Part shown: positions 57,003 to 64,000 of the stretch, one piece after another | How the letters are laid out: each line of letters starts with the position of its first letter | Position numbering within the stretch: the stretch's first letter is position 1 | Origin: Paenibacillus profundus | GTDB lineage: Bacteria > Bacillota > Bacilli > Paenibacillales > Paenibacillaceae | Length of the DNA stretch: 64,000 bases | Direction of reading: 5' to 3' | Assembly (NCBI RefSeq): GCF_021369635.1 | Contig: NZ_JAJNBZ010000009.1 | Coordinates: 73,876-137,875 of the forward strand | The notes under the pieces: model-generated | Database searches by the model: none | Seen by the model: the letters and a program-made list of their open reading frames with translations, nothing else | Told to the model about the DNA's origin: nothing | Program-made: the position numbers and the translations under genes

Positions 57003-59729
57003 GTGAGCACAGCAAGCAAGCTGATCGGGTATGAACACATCCGGCTTGTGTCACCTTACGAAATACAGACCCTCAGCAGCGTTCAAATTGAAAAAAAGGT
57101 AAACGAGCATGCACATCTGCATCTTACGGCAATTATTCCGGAAGAGAAAAAAGATAGATACATAGATATGTCCAGTGGTTCGGACACGATCCAAATTCAA
57201 GAGATCGATGAAGGAAATGCGGTCAAAACGTTGTTCCACGGTGTAGTCTCTGACATGGCGGTTAAAGCGGTTAGGGGCGTTTACTATTTGGAACTAGAAG
57301 GGATATCTCATACATCGCGTATGGATATCAAGCTGAAAACGCGTTCCTTCCAGAATCGAAACATGTTGTACCAGGAGCTCGTCCATCATATCCTTTCTGA
57401 ATACCCAGGCTCTGATTATATTGATCTTGCCTTTGACAACGCCTCATTAAACCAATTCATCTTGCAGTATCAGGAAACGGATTGGCAGTTTCTGAAACGA
57501 ATGGCTTCCCGCTTCGGAGCGGTCCTCATCCCCGAAGCGGCGGCGGATTCCCCAAAGTTTTGGATAGGCGTGCCAGACGGCAAGGCTGATTCCCTGACGA
57601 ATGCTCATTACAGCGTCATGCGAACGCTAATTGATTGGCACAATAACGACGTTCTGCAAGAAACGGACGTTACGAATTACTCTATCGAAACCGAACGTTA
57701 CTATTCCATCGGGGACCGCATTGCATTCAGGGACAAGGAATTAACCGTGATGGAGTCAACAGCACGGTTCAACGAAGGGGCCTTCATCTACGAATACCTT
57801 CTGCGGCCGGCAACGGGTATCCGGCAGAATCCGATGACCAATCCCGATATTTGTGGGGCGTCTCTGGAAGGAAAAATCATTGACGTCACGAAAGATAAAG
57901 TTCAGGTGCATTTGAACATCGACTCGGCTCAAGCCAAGCAAGAAGCATACTGGTTCCCGTACTCTTCCGTATACACGGCGGAAGGAAACAGCGGGTTCTA
58001 CTGCATGCCTCAGGTTGGAGATGCAGTGCAGGTGTACTTTCCGAGCCGTCAGGAGGAAGAAGTGGTTGCATTGAATTCCGTCCGCAGAGGTGGACAGGAT
58101 TCACCCAAGATGGCAAACCCGGGCGTAAAGTATTGGGGAACCAACTTCGGCAAGGAAGTGAAATTCGGAAGCAATGACCTTGTGTTGACGGCCAATGAGA
58201 ACCATGTTTTCGTCAAGATGGATGAACATGAGGGCATTGAGATTCACAGTAAACAAGCGATCGTGTTCCATACAGAGAAGGATTTGGAGCTCAAGCTCGA
58301 CAAGAAACTGGATATTCAAGCGAGAGAGGCTGTGTATCTGCTGTGTGGCAGCAGCAGTATCGTGCTGGACGGGGAGACGGATATCCAAGGGACAAGCCTT
58401 CGAATCGAAGGACTGACAAAAGCACCCGTCTATGTGAAGGACTTGGAACCGGAGTCCGGGGAAAATGGGGAAGCTGCGGAGGGGCCGAAGAAGGGCCTCT
58501 TGGATAAGTTTCTTGACGGGGTCCAGCTTGCGCTGGATGTCGTCGGGATGATACCGGTCGTAGGAAAGGCAGCCAGTGTGGCGAACGCTGGAATATCGGC
58601 TGCCCGTGGTGATTATACGCGAGCTGGGCTATCTTTGGCTGCGAGCGTGCCATACGTGGGATTGGCAGCCACAGGAGGGAAATTTGCGCCGAAGGGCATG
58701 CAAGCAATAGGAAGCGGACTTGCTCAAGCAGGAGAGATAGGACTAGGCTCGAATTTCCTAATTGGCAAAGTGCTTACGGCTGCCCGGAAAATGCAGAGTA
58801 ACCACTCGCAAGAAGAAATGACTCAGCGGATAAAGAACCGGATGCGTTATAAAACGATAACCATGTTCAATGGGCAACGGATATATGTACCCCTGAAAAA
58901 AGGTGAAGTCGTATATCAGCCTACGGCCCTCGACAAATCGCTTGATGCGGCGAAAGGGGCATGGGCTGGAGGTACCGAGGCGGTCAAATCGACACTGGAT
59001 ACGGCAAAGGCCGTCCTTAACGACCCAATCGGGGTTACGGCGAATGTAGTAACTGGCACCGCCGCAGAAGCATGGAAATGGGTAAGCAATCCTGAAAAGG
59101 CATGGGATGAACTGGTTGCAGAGGCAGAAGCCGATGGTCGAAGAATTCAACATATGATAGATACCGAAGACTGGAACGGGATAGCTAAAGGTGTAGGCAA
59201 TTCAATCGTCTCGGGGATAACGGACAAGGGAATCGGCAAGGTAGTTAAATTAAAGAGCGGCAGTGGCGGAAAAGGAAACAGCGGAAAGAACGAGAAAAGT
59301 TCGAATAAGGGGACGCCAAATGCTGCCGATAGAAAATTTTCTGAAATGAGTACAGAAGAACAATTAAAAATATCAAAGCAGTATGCTCAAAAAGCACCTG
59401 TCGAAATTCCAGAGAATACAAATATGAAAGCTAAATCAATGAATAATGGGTATGAACAAATAACCTATAATTGGAATGACGGAACATATAAGTACGAAGT
59501 GAGATGGCATTCTAGGACTCCTGGTGCTCCTGTTGATCAAGGAAATACTTGGGTTATTCAGCGAACCATCCCGGGGAGTGGCGGTAAGAAGCCACAGTCA
59601 TTTTTTAAGATAGGGGAAAATGAGTGGGTGGAAGGATACAAATGGTATGATGCTATAGCTGCTAGAAAAGCAGGAACTGCCACCCCTGAGCAAGTAAGAA
59701 TTTTGGATCAAGGACATTGGAAGGAGTAA
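57003..59729 (+). CDS. vgrG: VgrG spike with pretoxin region and C-terminal toxin
   Basis: 908 residues from GTG 57003 after AGGGGGG. Residues ~1-470 parallel the VgrG at 52136 (YQETDWQFLKRMASRFG, GKIIDVTKDKVQVHLNID, NSGFYCMPQVGDAVQVYF). A linker leads to a hydrophobic pretoxin segment near 505-590 (LDVVGMIPVVGKAASVANAG, SLAASVPYVGLAATGG), then a conserved cassette (VYQPTALDKSLDAAKGAWAG up to GNSIVSGI, near 740). The last ~165 residues are a low-GC toxin tip with NNGYEQITYNWNDGTYKYEV, RWHSRTPG, WVIQRTIPG and EGYKWYDAI; the His/Arg/Trp pattern suggests a small nuclease-type toxin but the class is not identified. Immunity candidate follows 4 bases later. Confidence 0.9.
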   Translation: MSTASKLIGYEHIRLVSPYEIQTLSSVQIEKKVNEHAHLHLTAIIPEEKKDRYIDMSSGSDTIQIQEIDEGNAVKTLFHGVVSDMAVKAVRGVYYLELEGISHTSRMDIKLKTRSFQNRNMLYQELVHHILSEYPGSDYIDLAFDNASLNQFILQYQETDWQFLKRMASRFGAVLIPEAAADSPKFWIGVPDGKADSLTNAHYSVMRTLIDWHNNDVLQETDVTNYSIETERYYSIGDRIAFRDKELTVMESTARFNEGAFIYEYLLRPATGIRQNPMTNPDICGASLEGKIIDVTKDKVQVHLNIDSAQAKQEAYWFPYSSVYTAEGNSGFYCMPQVGDAVQVYFPSRQEEEVVALNSVRRGGQDSPKMANPGVKYWGTNFGKEVKFGSNDLVLTANENHVFVKMDEHEGIEIHSKQAIVFHTEKDLELKLDKKLDIQAREAVYLLCGSSSIVLDGETDIQGTSLRIEGLTKAPVYVKDLEPESGENGEAAEGPKKGLLDKFLDGVQLALDVVGMIPVVGKAASVANAGISAARGDYTRAGLSLAASVPYVGLAATGGKFAPKGMQAIGSGLAQAGEIGLGSNFLIGKVLTAARKMQSNHSQEEMTQRIKNRMRYKTITMFNGQRIYVPLKKGEVVYQPTALDKSLDAAKGAWAGGTEAVKSTLDTAKAVLNDPIGVTANVVTGTAAEAWKWVSNPEKAWDELVAEAEADGRRIQHMIDTEDWNGIAKGVGNSIVSGITDKGIGKVVKLKSGSGGKGNSGKNEKSSNKGTPNAADRKFSEMSTEEQLKISKQYAQKAPVEIPENTNMKAKSMNNGYEQITYNWNDGTYKYEVRWHSRTPGAPVDQGNTWVIQRTIPGSGGKKPQSFFKIGENEWVEGYKWYDAIAARKAGTATPEQVRILDQGHWKE
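58806..59220 (+). repeat. Direct repeat copy 1 (pretoxin cassette inside vgrG-toxin)
   Basis: 415 bases aligned without gaps to 60330-60744, with about a dozen mismatches by eye (roughly 97% identity). It ends at the codons for GNSIVSGI, exactly where the toxin tip begins. Confidence 0.93.
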
Positions 59730-59733
59730 CTTT

Positions 59734-60141
59734 ATGAAAGCGACAGTTATAAACGATTCCTATTATGTTGGATTTGAGGGAGAGCCTGAGTTAGTATTTA
59801 TGTATGAAAATATTACTGAAAGGCTCGAGTTAAGGGTGTGGAACGGATACTTTGAAACCTTATTAAATTTCATGATTGAGCAACAAGTTCCAATTCAAAA
59901 TGGAATTTTACATGAATATTATATTCACGAAGGATGGTATGAGGAAAGCCCTTGGGAAATAAAAAATATTAAGGAAGCAATACAATTGTTCAGATCGTTT
60001 GATGTGATTAGATTAACGGAAGATGGGATTAAGGCATCGGAAAATATAGTTTCTATGCTTCCGGCGCTTACAAGTGACATCATTACTTTTTTAGAACAGG
60101 CAAATGACAGTGGGGATAGAGTGTTTATTATTTACGATTAA
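59734..60141 (+). CDS. Candidate immunity protein for the VgrG toxin
   Basis: 135 residues, starting 4 bases after the toxin stop. Acidic and soluble, AT-rich (many Ile/Glu/Asn), with FMYENITERLELRVWNGYF and a helical end. No family recognised. Position, size, acidity and base composition fit a cytoplasmic immunity protein that binds the toxin tip. Confidence 0.75.
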   Translation: MKATVINDSYYVGFEGEPELVFMYENITERLELRVWNGYFETLLNFMIEQQVPIQNGILHEYYIHEGWYEESPWEIKNIKEAIQLFRSFDVIRLTEDGIKASENIVSMLPALTSDIITFLEQANDSGDRVFIIYD

Positions 60142-60227
60142 TCAACTCTCGGGTTTACAACTCCAACAGCAAAATAGTACAATACAACAAACAAACCAGA
60201 CACTTTTGGCCAACTTGATAAACATAG

Positions 60228-60271
60228 AAGGCTTATTCCACTTGAAATATGAGTAGGAGTAAGCCTTTTTT
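60228..60271 (+). terminator. Cassette-end terminator, copy 1
   Basis: AAGGCTTATTCC pairs with GGAGTAAGCCTT, followed by TTTTTGC. The loop ACTTGAAATATGAGTA is shared with the hairpin at 61452. Confidence 0.8.
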
Positions 60272-60329
60272 GCTCAAAATGTACTGTCTAAGCCATTAGG
60301 AATGGTTCTAAATACGAGCACGCACAAAA

Positions 60330-60744
60330 TCGCAAGAAGAAATGACTCAGCGGATAAAGAACCGGATGCGTTATAAAACGATAACCATGTTCAATGGGCA
60401 ACGGATATATGTACCCCTGAAAAAAGGTGAAGTCGTATATCAGCCTACGGCTCTCGACAAATCGCTTGATGCGGCGAAAGGGGCGTGGGCTGGAGGTACC
60501 GAAGCGGTCAAATCGACGCTGGATACGGCAAAGGCCGTCATTAACGACCCAATCGGGGTTACGGCGAATGTAGTAACTGGCACCGCCGCAGAAGCATGGA
60601 AATGGGTAAGCAATCCTGAAAAGGCATGGGATGAACTGGTTGCAGAGGCAGAAGCCGATGGACAAAGAATTCAACATATGATAGATACCGAGGACTGGAA
60701 CGGGCTAGCCAAAGGTGTAGGCAATTCAATCGTCTCGGGTATAA
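60330..60744 (+). repeat. Direct repeat copy 2 (promoterless pretoxin cassette)
   Basis: Second copy of the vgrG pretoxin segment at 58806-59220. It has no VgrG part and no ribosome site, so it is not translated on its own; it supplies homology for recombination into the expressed vgrG. Confidence 0.93.
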
Positions 60745-60880
60745 TGATTTTACAGACCATGGAAGGCCAGATATTCCAACACATACAAATCCTCATTATC
60801 ATGCAAACCCAGCTACAGACCCAGCTCAACATGGAAAAGGCATCCCAGGATTGCATCCAGAGACTCCAAGGAGGTATTAA
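60342..60880 (+). pseudogene. Silent orphan toxin cassette with frameshifted tip
   Basis: The cassette repeats the vgrG pretoxin up to GNSIVSGI (frame of 60342). After 60740 that frame gives an unlikely Gln/Ile/Met-rich end, whereas the frame starting at 60740 reads YNDFTDHGRPDIPTHTNPHY and on to a His/Pro-rich C-terminus, stopping at TAA 60878-60880 directly before the next ATG. That His/Pro pattern is common at the tips of polymorphic toxins. So the tip and the pretoxin are out of frame by one base. It lacks start signals and is best seen as a stored, currently inactive toxin module. Confidence 0.75.
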
Positions 60881-61363
60881 ATGACTATAGGGCACTATTT
60901 ATATATAGCCTGTGTAAGCGGATACTATTCTAAATCAGATTGGCAGGGGTGGGCTGATAGACAAATATTAAAGAAAAACGAGGTTGAAGATTGGATATGT
61001 AAAGTTTCGTTAGCCAAAGATATAGAAGAATTGAGTTCGGCGGTAAGTTATAAAAAGCTCGAAGAATGCTATTATGAAGAAAACAAATCTTCACCAAGTG
61101 ATGCAATAGTTGGCTATTACTATATCCAATTTCTAGAGAATAAAATAAGTCTACGTGATTTAATTGATAAATTAAGTGACGAAGATGATATATCAACGGC
61201 ATCATCAATAAATGAGTATGAGGATTTTTACAGTATACTAAATGAAATAAATTCAAATGAGTGCTTATTAGCAGAAATTTCATTTACTAAAAAAATTAAC
61301 GATTTATTTGAACCGTTTAGGCAAATTGCAGAAAGTCAGAAGAAACAATTAGAGTTATACTAG
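60881..61363 (+). CDS. Candidate immunity protein of the orphan cassette
   Basis: 160 residues from ATG 60881; AAGGAGG, 6 bases upstream, lies inside the toxin tip coding sequence. Acidic, soluble, helical, with many Glu/Asp/Ser/Ile residues (SLAKDIEELSSAVSYKKLEE). AT-rich relative to the core locus. No family recognised. It probably still protects against a sibling toxin although the cognate toxin cassette is silent. Confidence 0.72.
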   Translation: MTIGHYLYIACVSGYYSKSDWQGWADRQILKKNEVEDWICKVSLAKDIEELSSAVSYKKLEECYYEENKSSPSDAIVGYYYIQFLENKISLRDLIDKLSDEDDISTASSINEYEDFYSILNEINSNECLLAEISFTKKINDLFEPFRQIAESQKKQLELY

Positions 61364-61392
61364 AGGGTCTGTCAACGATTTTGTGTAAACTC
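61363..61392. mobile_element. Possible insertion-sequence end (IS256-like terminal sequence)
   Basis: GGGTCTGTCAACGATTTTGT followed by GTAAAC resembles terminal inverted repeats I associate with IS256-family elements in Firmicutes. No transposase and no second end were found, so this could be a scar or chance. Confidence 0.3.
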
Positions 61393-61451
61393 GATTTACA
61401 ATCCTAGCGCCATACACAAAACAACTTAACAAATACCTAATGAATCTTCAA

Positions 61452-61494
61452 AAGCTTATTCCAACTTGAATTATGAGTAGGGATGAGCTTTTTT
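61452..61494 (+). terminator. Cassette-end terminator, copy 2
   Basis: AAGCTTATTCC pairs with GGATGAGCTT, followed by TTTTGC; the loop (AACTTGAATTATGAGTA) closely matches the hairpin at 60228. Confidence 0.75.
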
Positions 61495-61525
61495 GCATAC
61501 CAAAATTAAAGGAGGAAGAAAGACA

Positions 61526-61660
61526 ATGACAAAACAGGTCAAGGCAATAGAAGGAAAGGCAGGCCAAATCGCTCACTCAGGCATGAAGCCACTCAAGAAC
61601 AGATTTGAATGTACTACCAGCAAGCAAGAGGTAAAGAAAACAAGTAGACAATCTAAATAA
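61526..61660 (+). CDS. Small Lys-rich frame, possible toxin-gene remnant
   Basis: 44 residues starting at an ATG 10 bases after a strong AAAGGAGG. Basic, with KAIEGKAGQIAHSGMKPLK. No family recognised. It follows a cassette-type terminator, so it may be the broken front of another module or a short real gene. Confidence 0.35.
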   Translation: MTKQVKAIEGKAGQIAHSGMKPLKNRFECTTSKQEVKKTSRQSK

Positions 61661-61691
61661 TCCTAAAGTAAATAATAGAATTGGTGTATAG

Positions 61692-61826
61692 GCTATAACC
61701 CAACAGAATTTTGTACTTGAAGAAGTGGATCACGATGATAAGCATACAAAGAACGTTACTGAATTTTTTCTATCTATGATTGATTACAATAGAGCGGAAT
61801 TAAAATATTTTAAAGGTTTGGAGTAA
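61692..61826 (+). pseudogene. Remnant of an immunity-type gene
   Basis: An open frame of 44 codons without a start reads QQNFVLEEVDHDDKHTKNVT and continues to YNRAELKYFKGLE before TAA. The acidic, Asn/Tyr/Phe-rich composition matches the nearby immunity proteins. It looks like a C-terminal fragment. Confidence 0.4.
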
Positions 61827-62047
61827 CCAACTAGGAGCGCCTGGACAAACTCCTAACAGATAAAAAAGTTAGAGGGGGAATGAACGAGGGTAGAACTCGT
61901 CTACAGATCAGTGGGGATGGTCAGGCCCTAACTTCACCAGTAAATTGAAAATTAAAGGGCTTATGAGATATTTGTAGAATAAATTCTAATACAATTACAT
62001 ACTTAACTCAGAATTAACCTTTATGCGTCTAAAAGGAGATTATAACA

Positions 62048-62668
62048 ATGATTGTGAGGTCAAAAAGGATAGGCACGCGGACATTTCATGTCACATGCAA
62101 AGAGGAATTAGCCGTGGCAGCGGATTCGCTCCTGCAAATATTTGAGGAGTTGGAGCAGGAGGAAGGGCATTTAAAAGACGGTGCAAATATTCAGGTGGGT
62201 TGGACCATTCTTCATCTGTCCCAGCGTGGTGAAGATGTTGCCGTTATGGCGCCTGCGTATGACAAAAATCCATTCGTGGATAAAACCGACGATCTGACTG
62301 CTTCGCTGTTTGTACAATTGCAGCAGAACTATTGTCTGCAGAGGCTGCAGCTTGAAGGAGAAGCGGCATGCTTCCAAGATAAAATCATTGCTGCCAAAGG
62401 TGTAATGGATACAGAACGCGTATATCTCGAACGGACTCAAAATGGCGGGGATGGAGATTCAGGCTGGTATATTGGACCTGTTGATGGAGCAGTCAAAGAT
62501 GAAGACTTAGAGGCGTATTATATTTATCAGCTGCTGCACCTTCGGCCGTCGCTTCTGCAAGTGCTGGCGCTGCCCCGGGGGTATATGGCCGTGTACGACG
62601 GCGATGAGATTGAAGCGGTTCTGGACGCTGAAGATGTTAATGTGTGGCCAAGCTCAGATGAAGCTTAG
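62048..62668 (+). CDS. Imm33/DUF2185-like immunity protein
   Basis: 206 residues from ATG 62048, AAAGGAG 9 bases upstream. The last ~80 residues (GDGDSGWYIGPVDGAVKDED, LLHLRPSLLQVLALPRGYMA) follow the DUF2185/Imm33-like pattern, while the first ~120 residues form a separate acidic domain. Base composition is closer to the core genome than the preceding remnants. Probably an immunity gene retained after loss of its toxin. Confidence 0.62.
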   Translation: MIVRSKRIGTRTFHVTCKEELAVAADSLLQIFEELEQEEGHLKDGANIQVGWTILHLSQRGEDVAVMAPAYDKNPFVDKTDDLTASLFVQLQQNYCLQRLQLEGEAACFQDKIIAAKGVMDTERVYLERTQNGGDGDSGWYIGPVDGAVKDEDLEAYYIYQLLHLRPSLLQVLALPRGYMAVYDGDEIEAVLDAEDVNVWPSSDEA

Positions 62669-62691
62669 TTATTTGGTGCGTGAAACGTGTA

Positions 62692-62738
62692 AAGGCTTAT
62701 TCCTTCCTTTCATCCGCAAGGGAGGTAAGTCTTTTTTT
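62692..62738 (+). terminator. Cassette-end terminator, copy 3 (diverged)
   Basis: AAGGCTTATTCCTTCC pairs with GGGAGGTAAGTCTT, followed by TTTTTT. The 5' arm AAGGCTTATTCC is identical to that at 60228. Confidence 0.82.
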
Positions 62739-63046
62739 ATATGATTTCTATTAGAAAACTGTAACTTATTTGTATGAAAACGAGCAGGGGGTTGATGTAT
62801 TATCATAGTATTGGAAAAACATGAAGATAGTTGTTTTGAACTATTTTTATGTTTTCCAGTATTAGGATGGGCTCCGATACGGCTGTCATTTATAATAGAA
62901 ACGGGCGCCGCAATGTAAGAGATTAGGAATGCGGGCGCATCGCGGATGCTTTTTGCTTCCTTCTTCTTAGTATAAAAGTAATGGATGAACTTATAGAGGG
63001 GCGTGTTGCTCCATAATACATTTTTGTGACGGAGGTATAATCGGGC
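62739..63046. other. Intergenic region before the SPFH gene
   Basis: About 300 bases. It contains the imperfect inverted repeat at 62807-62863, TATAAT at 62891-62896 (no convincing -35), and a small hairpin GCATC/GATGC with TTTTT near 62938-62956. Confidence 0.5.
62807..62863. repeat. Imperfect inverted repeat
   Basis: Arms of 24 and 23 bases (62807-62830 and 62841-62863) around a 10-base T/G-rich loop; pairing includes several G-T wobbles. No T-run follows. Confidence 0.5.
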
Positions 63047-64000
63047 ATGGCAATCATTGATGTTATCAAATATGACGGTTCACCTGATGTGTTCGCGTGG
63101 AAATATCCGAACCATGAGCTCGGAACGTGGACGCAGCTTATTGTTAACGAATCACAGGAAGCGATTTTATATAAAGGCGGGCAGGCGCTCGATCGGTATA
63201 CAGCCGGCAGACATACGTTAAGTACGGCCAATATTCCGATTCTCAATCATATCGTCAATTTGCCTTTTGGCGGGGACTCACCCTTCACGGCGGAGGTATG
63301 GTATGTCAACAAGCTTCATTCTCTCAATATTAAGTGGGGTACGCGCGCACCCCTTCAGTTGCAGGACCCGAAATATCAACTATTTGTAAAGGTGCGTTCT
63401 TTCGGCCAATTCGGGATTCAAGTCGATGACGCCCGCAAATTTCTTGGCAAGCTCGTCGGAACGCTGCCGGAGTTCAATCAAGAGACGCTTACGGACTATT
63501 TCCGCGGCGTGTTGATGATGAACATTCACGAGCTTATTTCTTCCTATTTCGTGCATCGAAAAATTAGCATCTTGGAAATCAATGCGTACATATCTGACAT
63601 TTCAAAGCATATTCAAGAACGGGTGGCGCCGGCATTCGAGGAGTACGGCATTCGCCTGCTTAATTTCTACGTTGATTCCGTCAATACGCCGGAGGATGAC
63701 CCGGCCACGATACGTCTGCGGGAAGCGCTAGCGAAGAGGGCGGAAATGGATATCATCGGATTCACCTACCAACAGGAGCGCACGTTCGATACGCTCGGGC
63801 AGGCGGCGAAGAATGAGGGCGGCATCCAATCGGATCTTATGGGGGCCGGGATTGGGCTCAGCATGGGATACGGCGTTGGCGGCTCAATCGGAGGCGCGGT
63901 GTCGCGGCTGGCCGATGAGCTTCAGGTTGAAGCTTACGATAAGGTCTGTTCCAAGTGTCACCGGGAAAACCGGCAGGATGCCTCTTTCTGCACGGGGTGC
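63047..64000 (+). CDS. ydjI: SPFH-domain protein with zinc ribbon (YdjI-like), cut by window end
   Basis: At least 318 residues from ATG 63047 (GGAGG 11 bases upstream), open to the window edge. N-terminal FAWKYPNHELGTWTQLIVNE and PFGGDSPFTAEVWYVN are characteristic of the YdjI/virion-core-like SPFH group; a helical middle (YISDISKHIQERVAPAFEEY) and a Gly-rich stretch follow. The end has CSKCHRENRQDASFCTGC, a zinc ribbon. In B. subtilis YdjI helps place the phage-shock protein PspA at the membrane, so a membrane-stress role is likely. Confidence 0.88.
   Translation, partial: MAIIDVIKYDGSPDVFAWKYPNHELGTWTQLIVNESQEAILYKGGQALDRYTAGRHTLSTANIPILNHIVNLPFGGDSPFTAEVWYVNKLHSLNIKWGTRAPLQLQDPKYQLFVKVRSFGQFGIQVDDARKFLGKLVGTLPEFNQETLTDYFRGVLMMNIHELISSYFVHRKISILEINAYISDISKHIQERVAPAFEEYGIRLLNFYVDSVNTPEDDPATIRLREALAKRAEMDIIGFTYQQERTFDTLGQAAKNEGGIQSDLMGAGIGLSMGYGVGGSIGGAVSRLADELQVEAYDKVCSKCHRENRQDASFCTGC

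Larger units (their letters stand above)
61364..62047. other. Degraded cassette region
   Basis: 684 AT-rich bases between two immunity-type genes. It holds an IS-like end, a copy of the cassette terminator, a small frame at 61526 and a 44-codon open remnant at 61692. It reads as the worn-down remains of one or more earlier toxin/immunity modules. Confidence 0.6.

Noticed and set aside
60740-60884. Taking the frame-0 end of the orphan cassette as its real C-terminus
   Set aside because: The Gln/Ile/Met-rich end is implausible, while the other frame gives a His/Pro-rich toxin-like tip that stops right before the immunity start.
34721-62668. Plain prophage or R-type bacteriocin
   Set aside because: No holin, lysin, terminase, capsid, tape-measure or integrase gene is visible, while kinase, FHA and phosphatase genes are interleaved.

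Overview
The window looks like chromosome of a low-to-mid GC Firmicute, most likely Paenibacillus or a close relative (inference from gene content, AGGAGG-type ribosome sites, frequent GTG/TTG starts, consensus sigma-A promoters and BlaI-, Fur-, CcpA- and MhqR-like operators). No rRNA, tRNA or CRISPR array was seen.

Positions 1-21,600 are ordinary housekeeping and accessory genes on the + strand: the end of one subunit and all of the second subunit of a heterodimeric ABC exporter, an esterase and a cardiolipin synthase, a BlaI-type repressor with a BlaR1-like M56 peptidase and a DoxX protein behind a BlaI-like operator, an AI-2E-family permease, an AAC(3)-like acetyltransferase, an HTH protein of unknown role, an HD-GYP/receiver pair, a pirin plus WrbA quinone-reductase operon behind MhqR-like boxes, a CmpB-type membrane protein, lacZ with its LacI-type regulator and a cre site, a papain-like hydrolase, and a Fur-boxed heme-utilisation protein followed by a broken lipase. 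Positions 21,678-29,233 hold a tightly overlapping seven-gene minus-strand operon (KAS III, ATP-grasp, reductase, metallo-hydrolase, adenylate-forming enzyme, GNAT/FemAB acyltransferase, SDR) that looks like a biosynthetic cluster of unknown product. Positions 29,518-34,405 carry a hypothetical protein, YwbE, a DEAD-box helicase and a membrane diguanylate cyclase.

Positions 34,721-62,668 are the most interesting part: a contractile-injection-system-like (T6SS/phage-tail-like) locus. In order it has a Ser/Thr kinase, a membrane vWA protein (opposite strand), a large sheath-like protein, a tube-like (Hcp-like) protein, a J-domain protein, two FHA proteins, an apparently active membrane PP2C phosphatase, a second PP2C whose metal-ligand motifs are lost and which is fused to a membrane segment and TPR-like repeats, two proteins of unknown family, an Hsp70/actin-like ATPase, a further unknown protein, a DcrB-like putative chaperone, a VgrG spike, a pentapeptide-repeat protein, and then effector modules: a PAAR-like protein with a glycine-rich hydrophobic tail next to a four-helix membrane protein, and a second VgrG fused to a pretoxin region and C-terminal toxin followed by an immunity candidate. 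Downstream lies a silent toxin/immunity cassette sharing 415 bp of the VgrG pretoxin region, then degraded cassette remains and an Imm33-like gene. The kinase/FHA/phosphatase/vWA set resembles the threonine-phosphorylation switch (PpkA/PppA/Fha) of Gram-negative T6SS. No ClpV-type ATPase and no TssJLM membrane complex is visible in the window.

The window ends inside a YdjI-like SPFH/zinc-ribbon protein. All functional statements come from motif reading and neighbourhood; no searches could be run.
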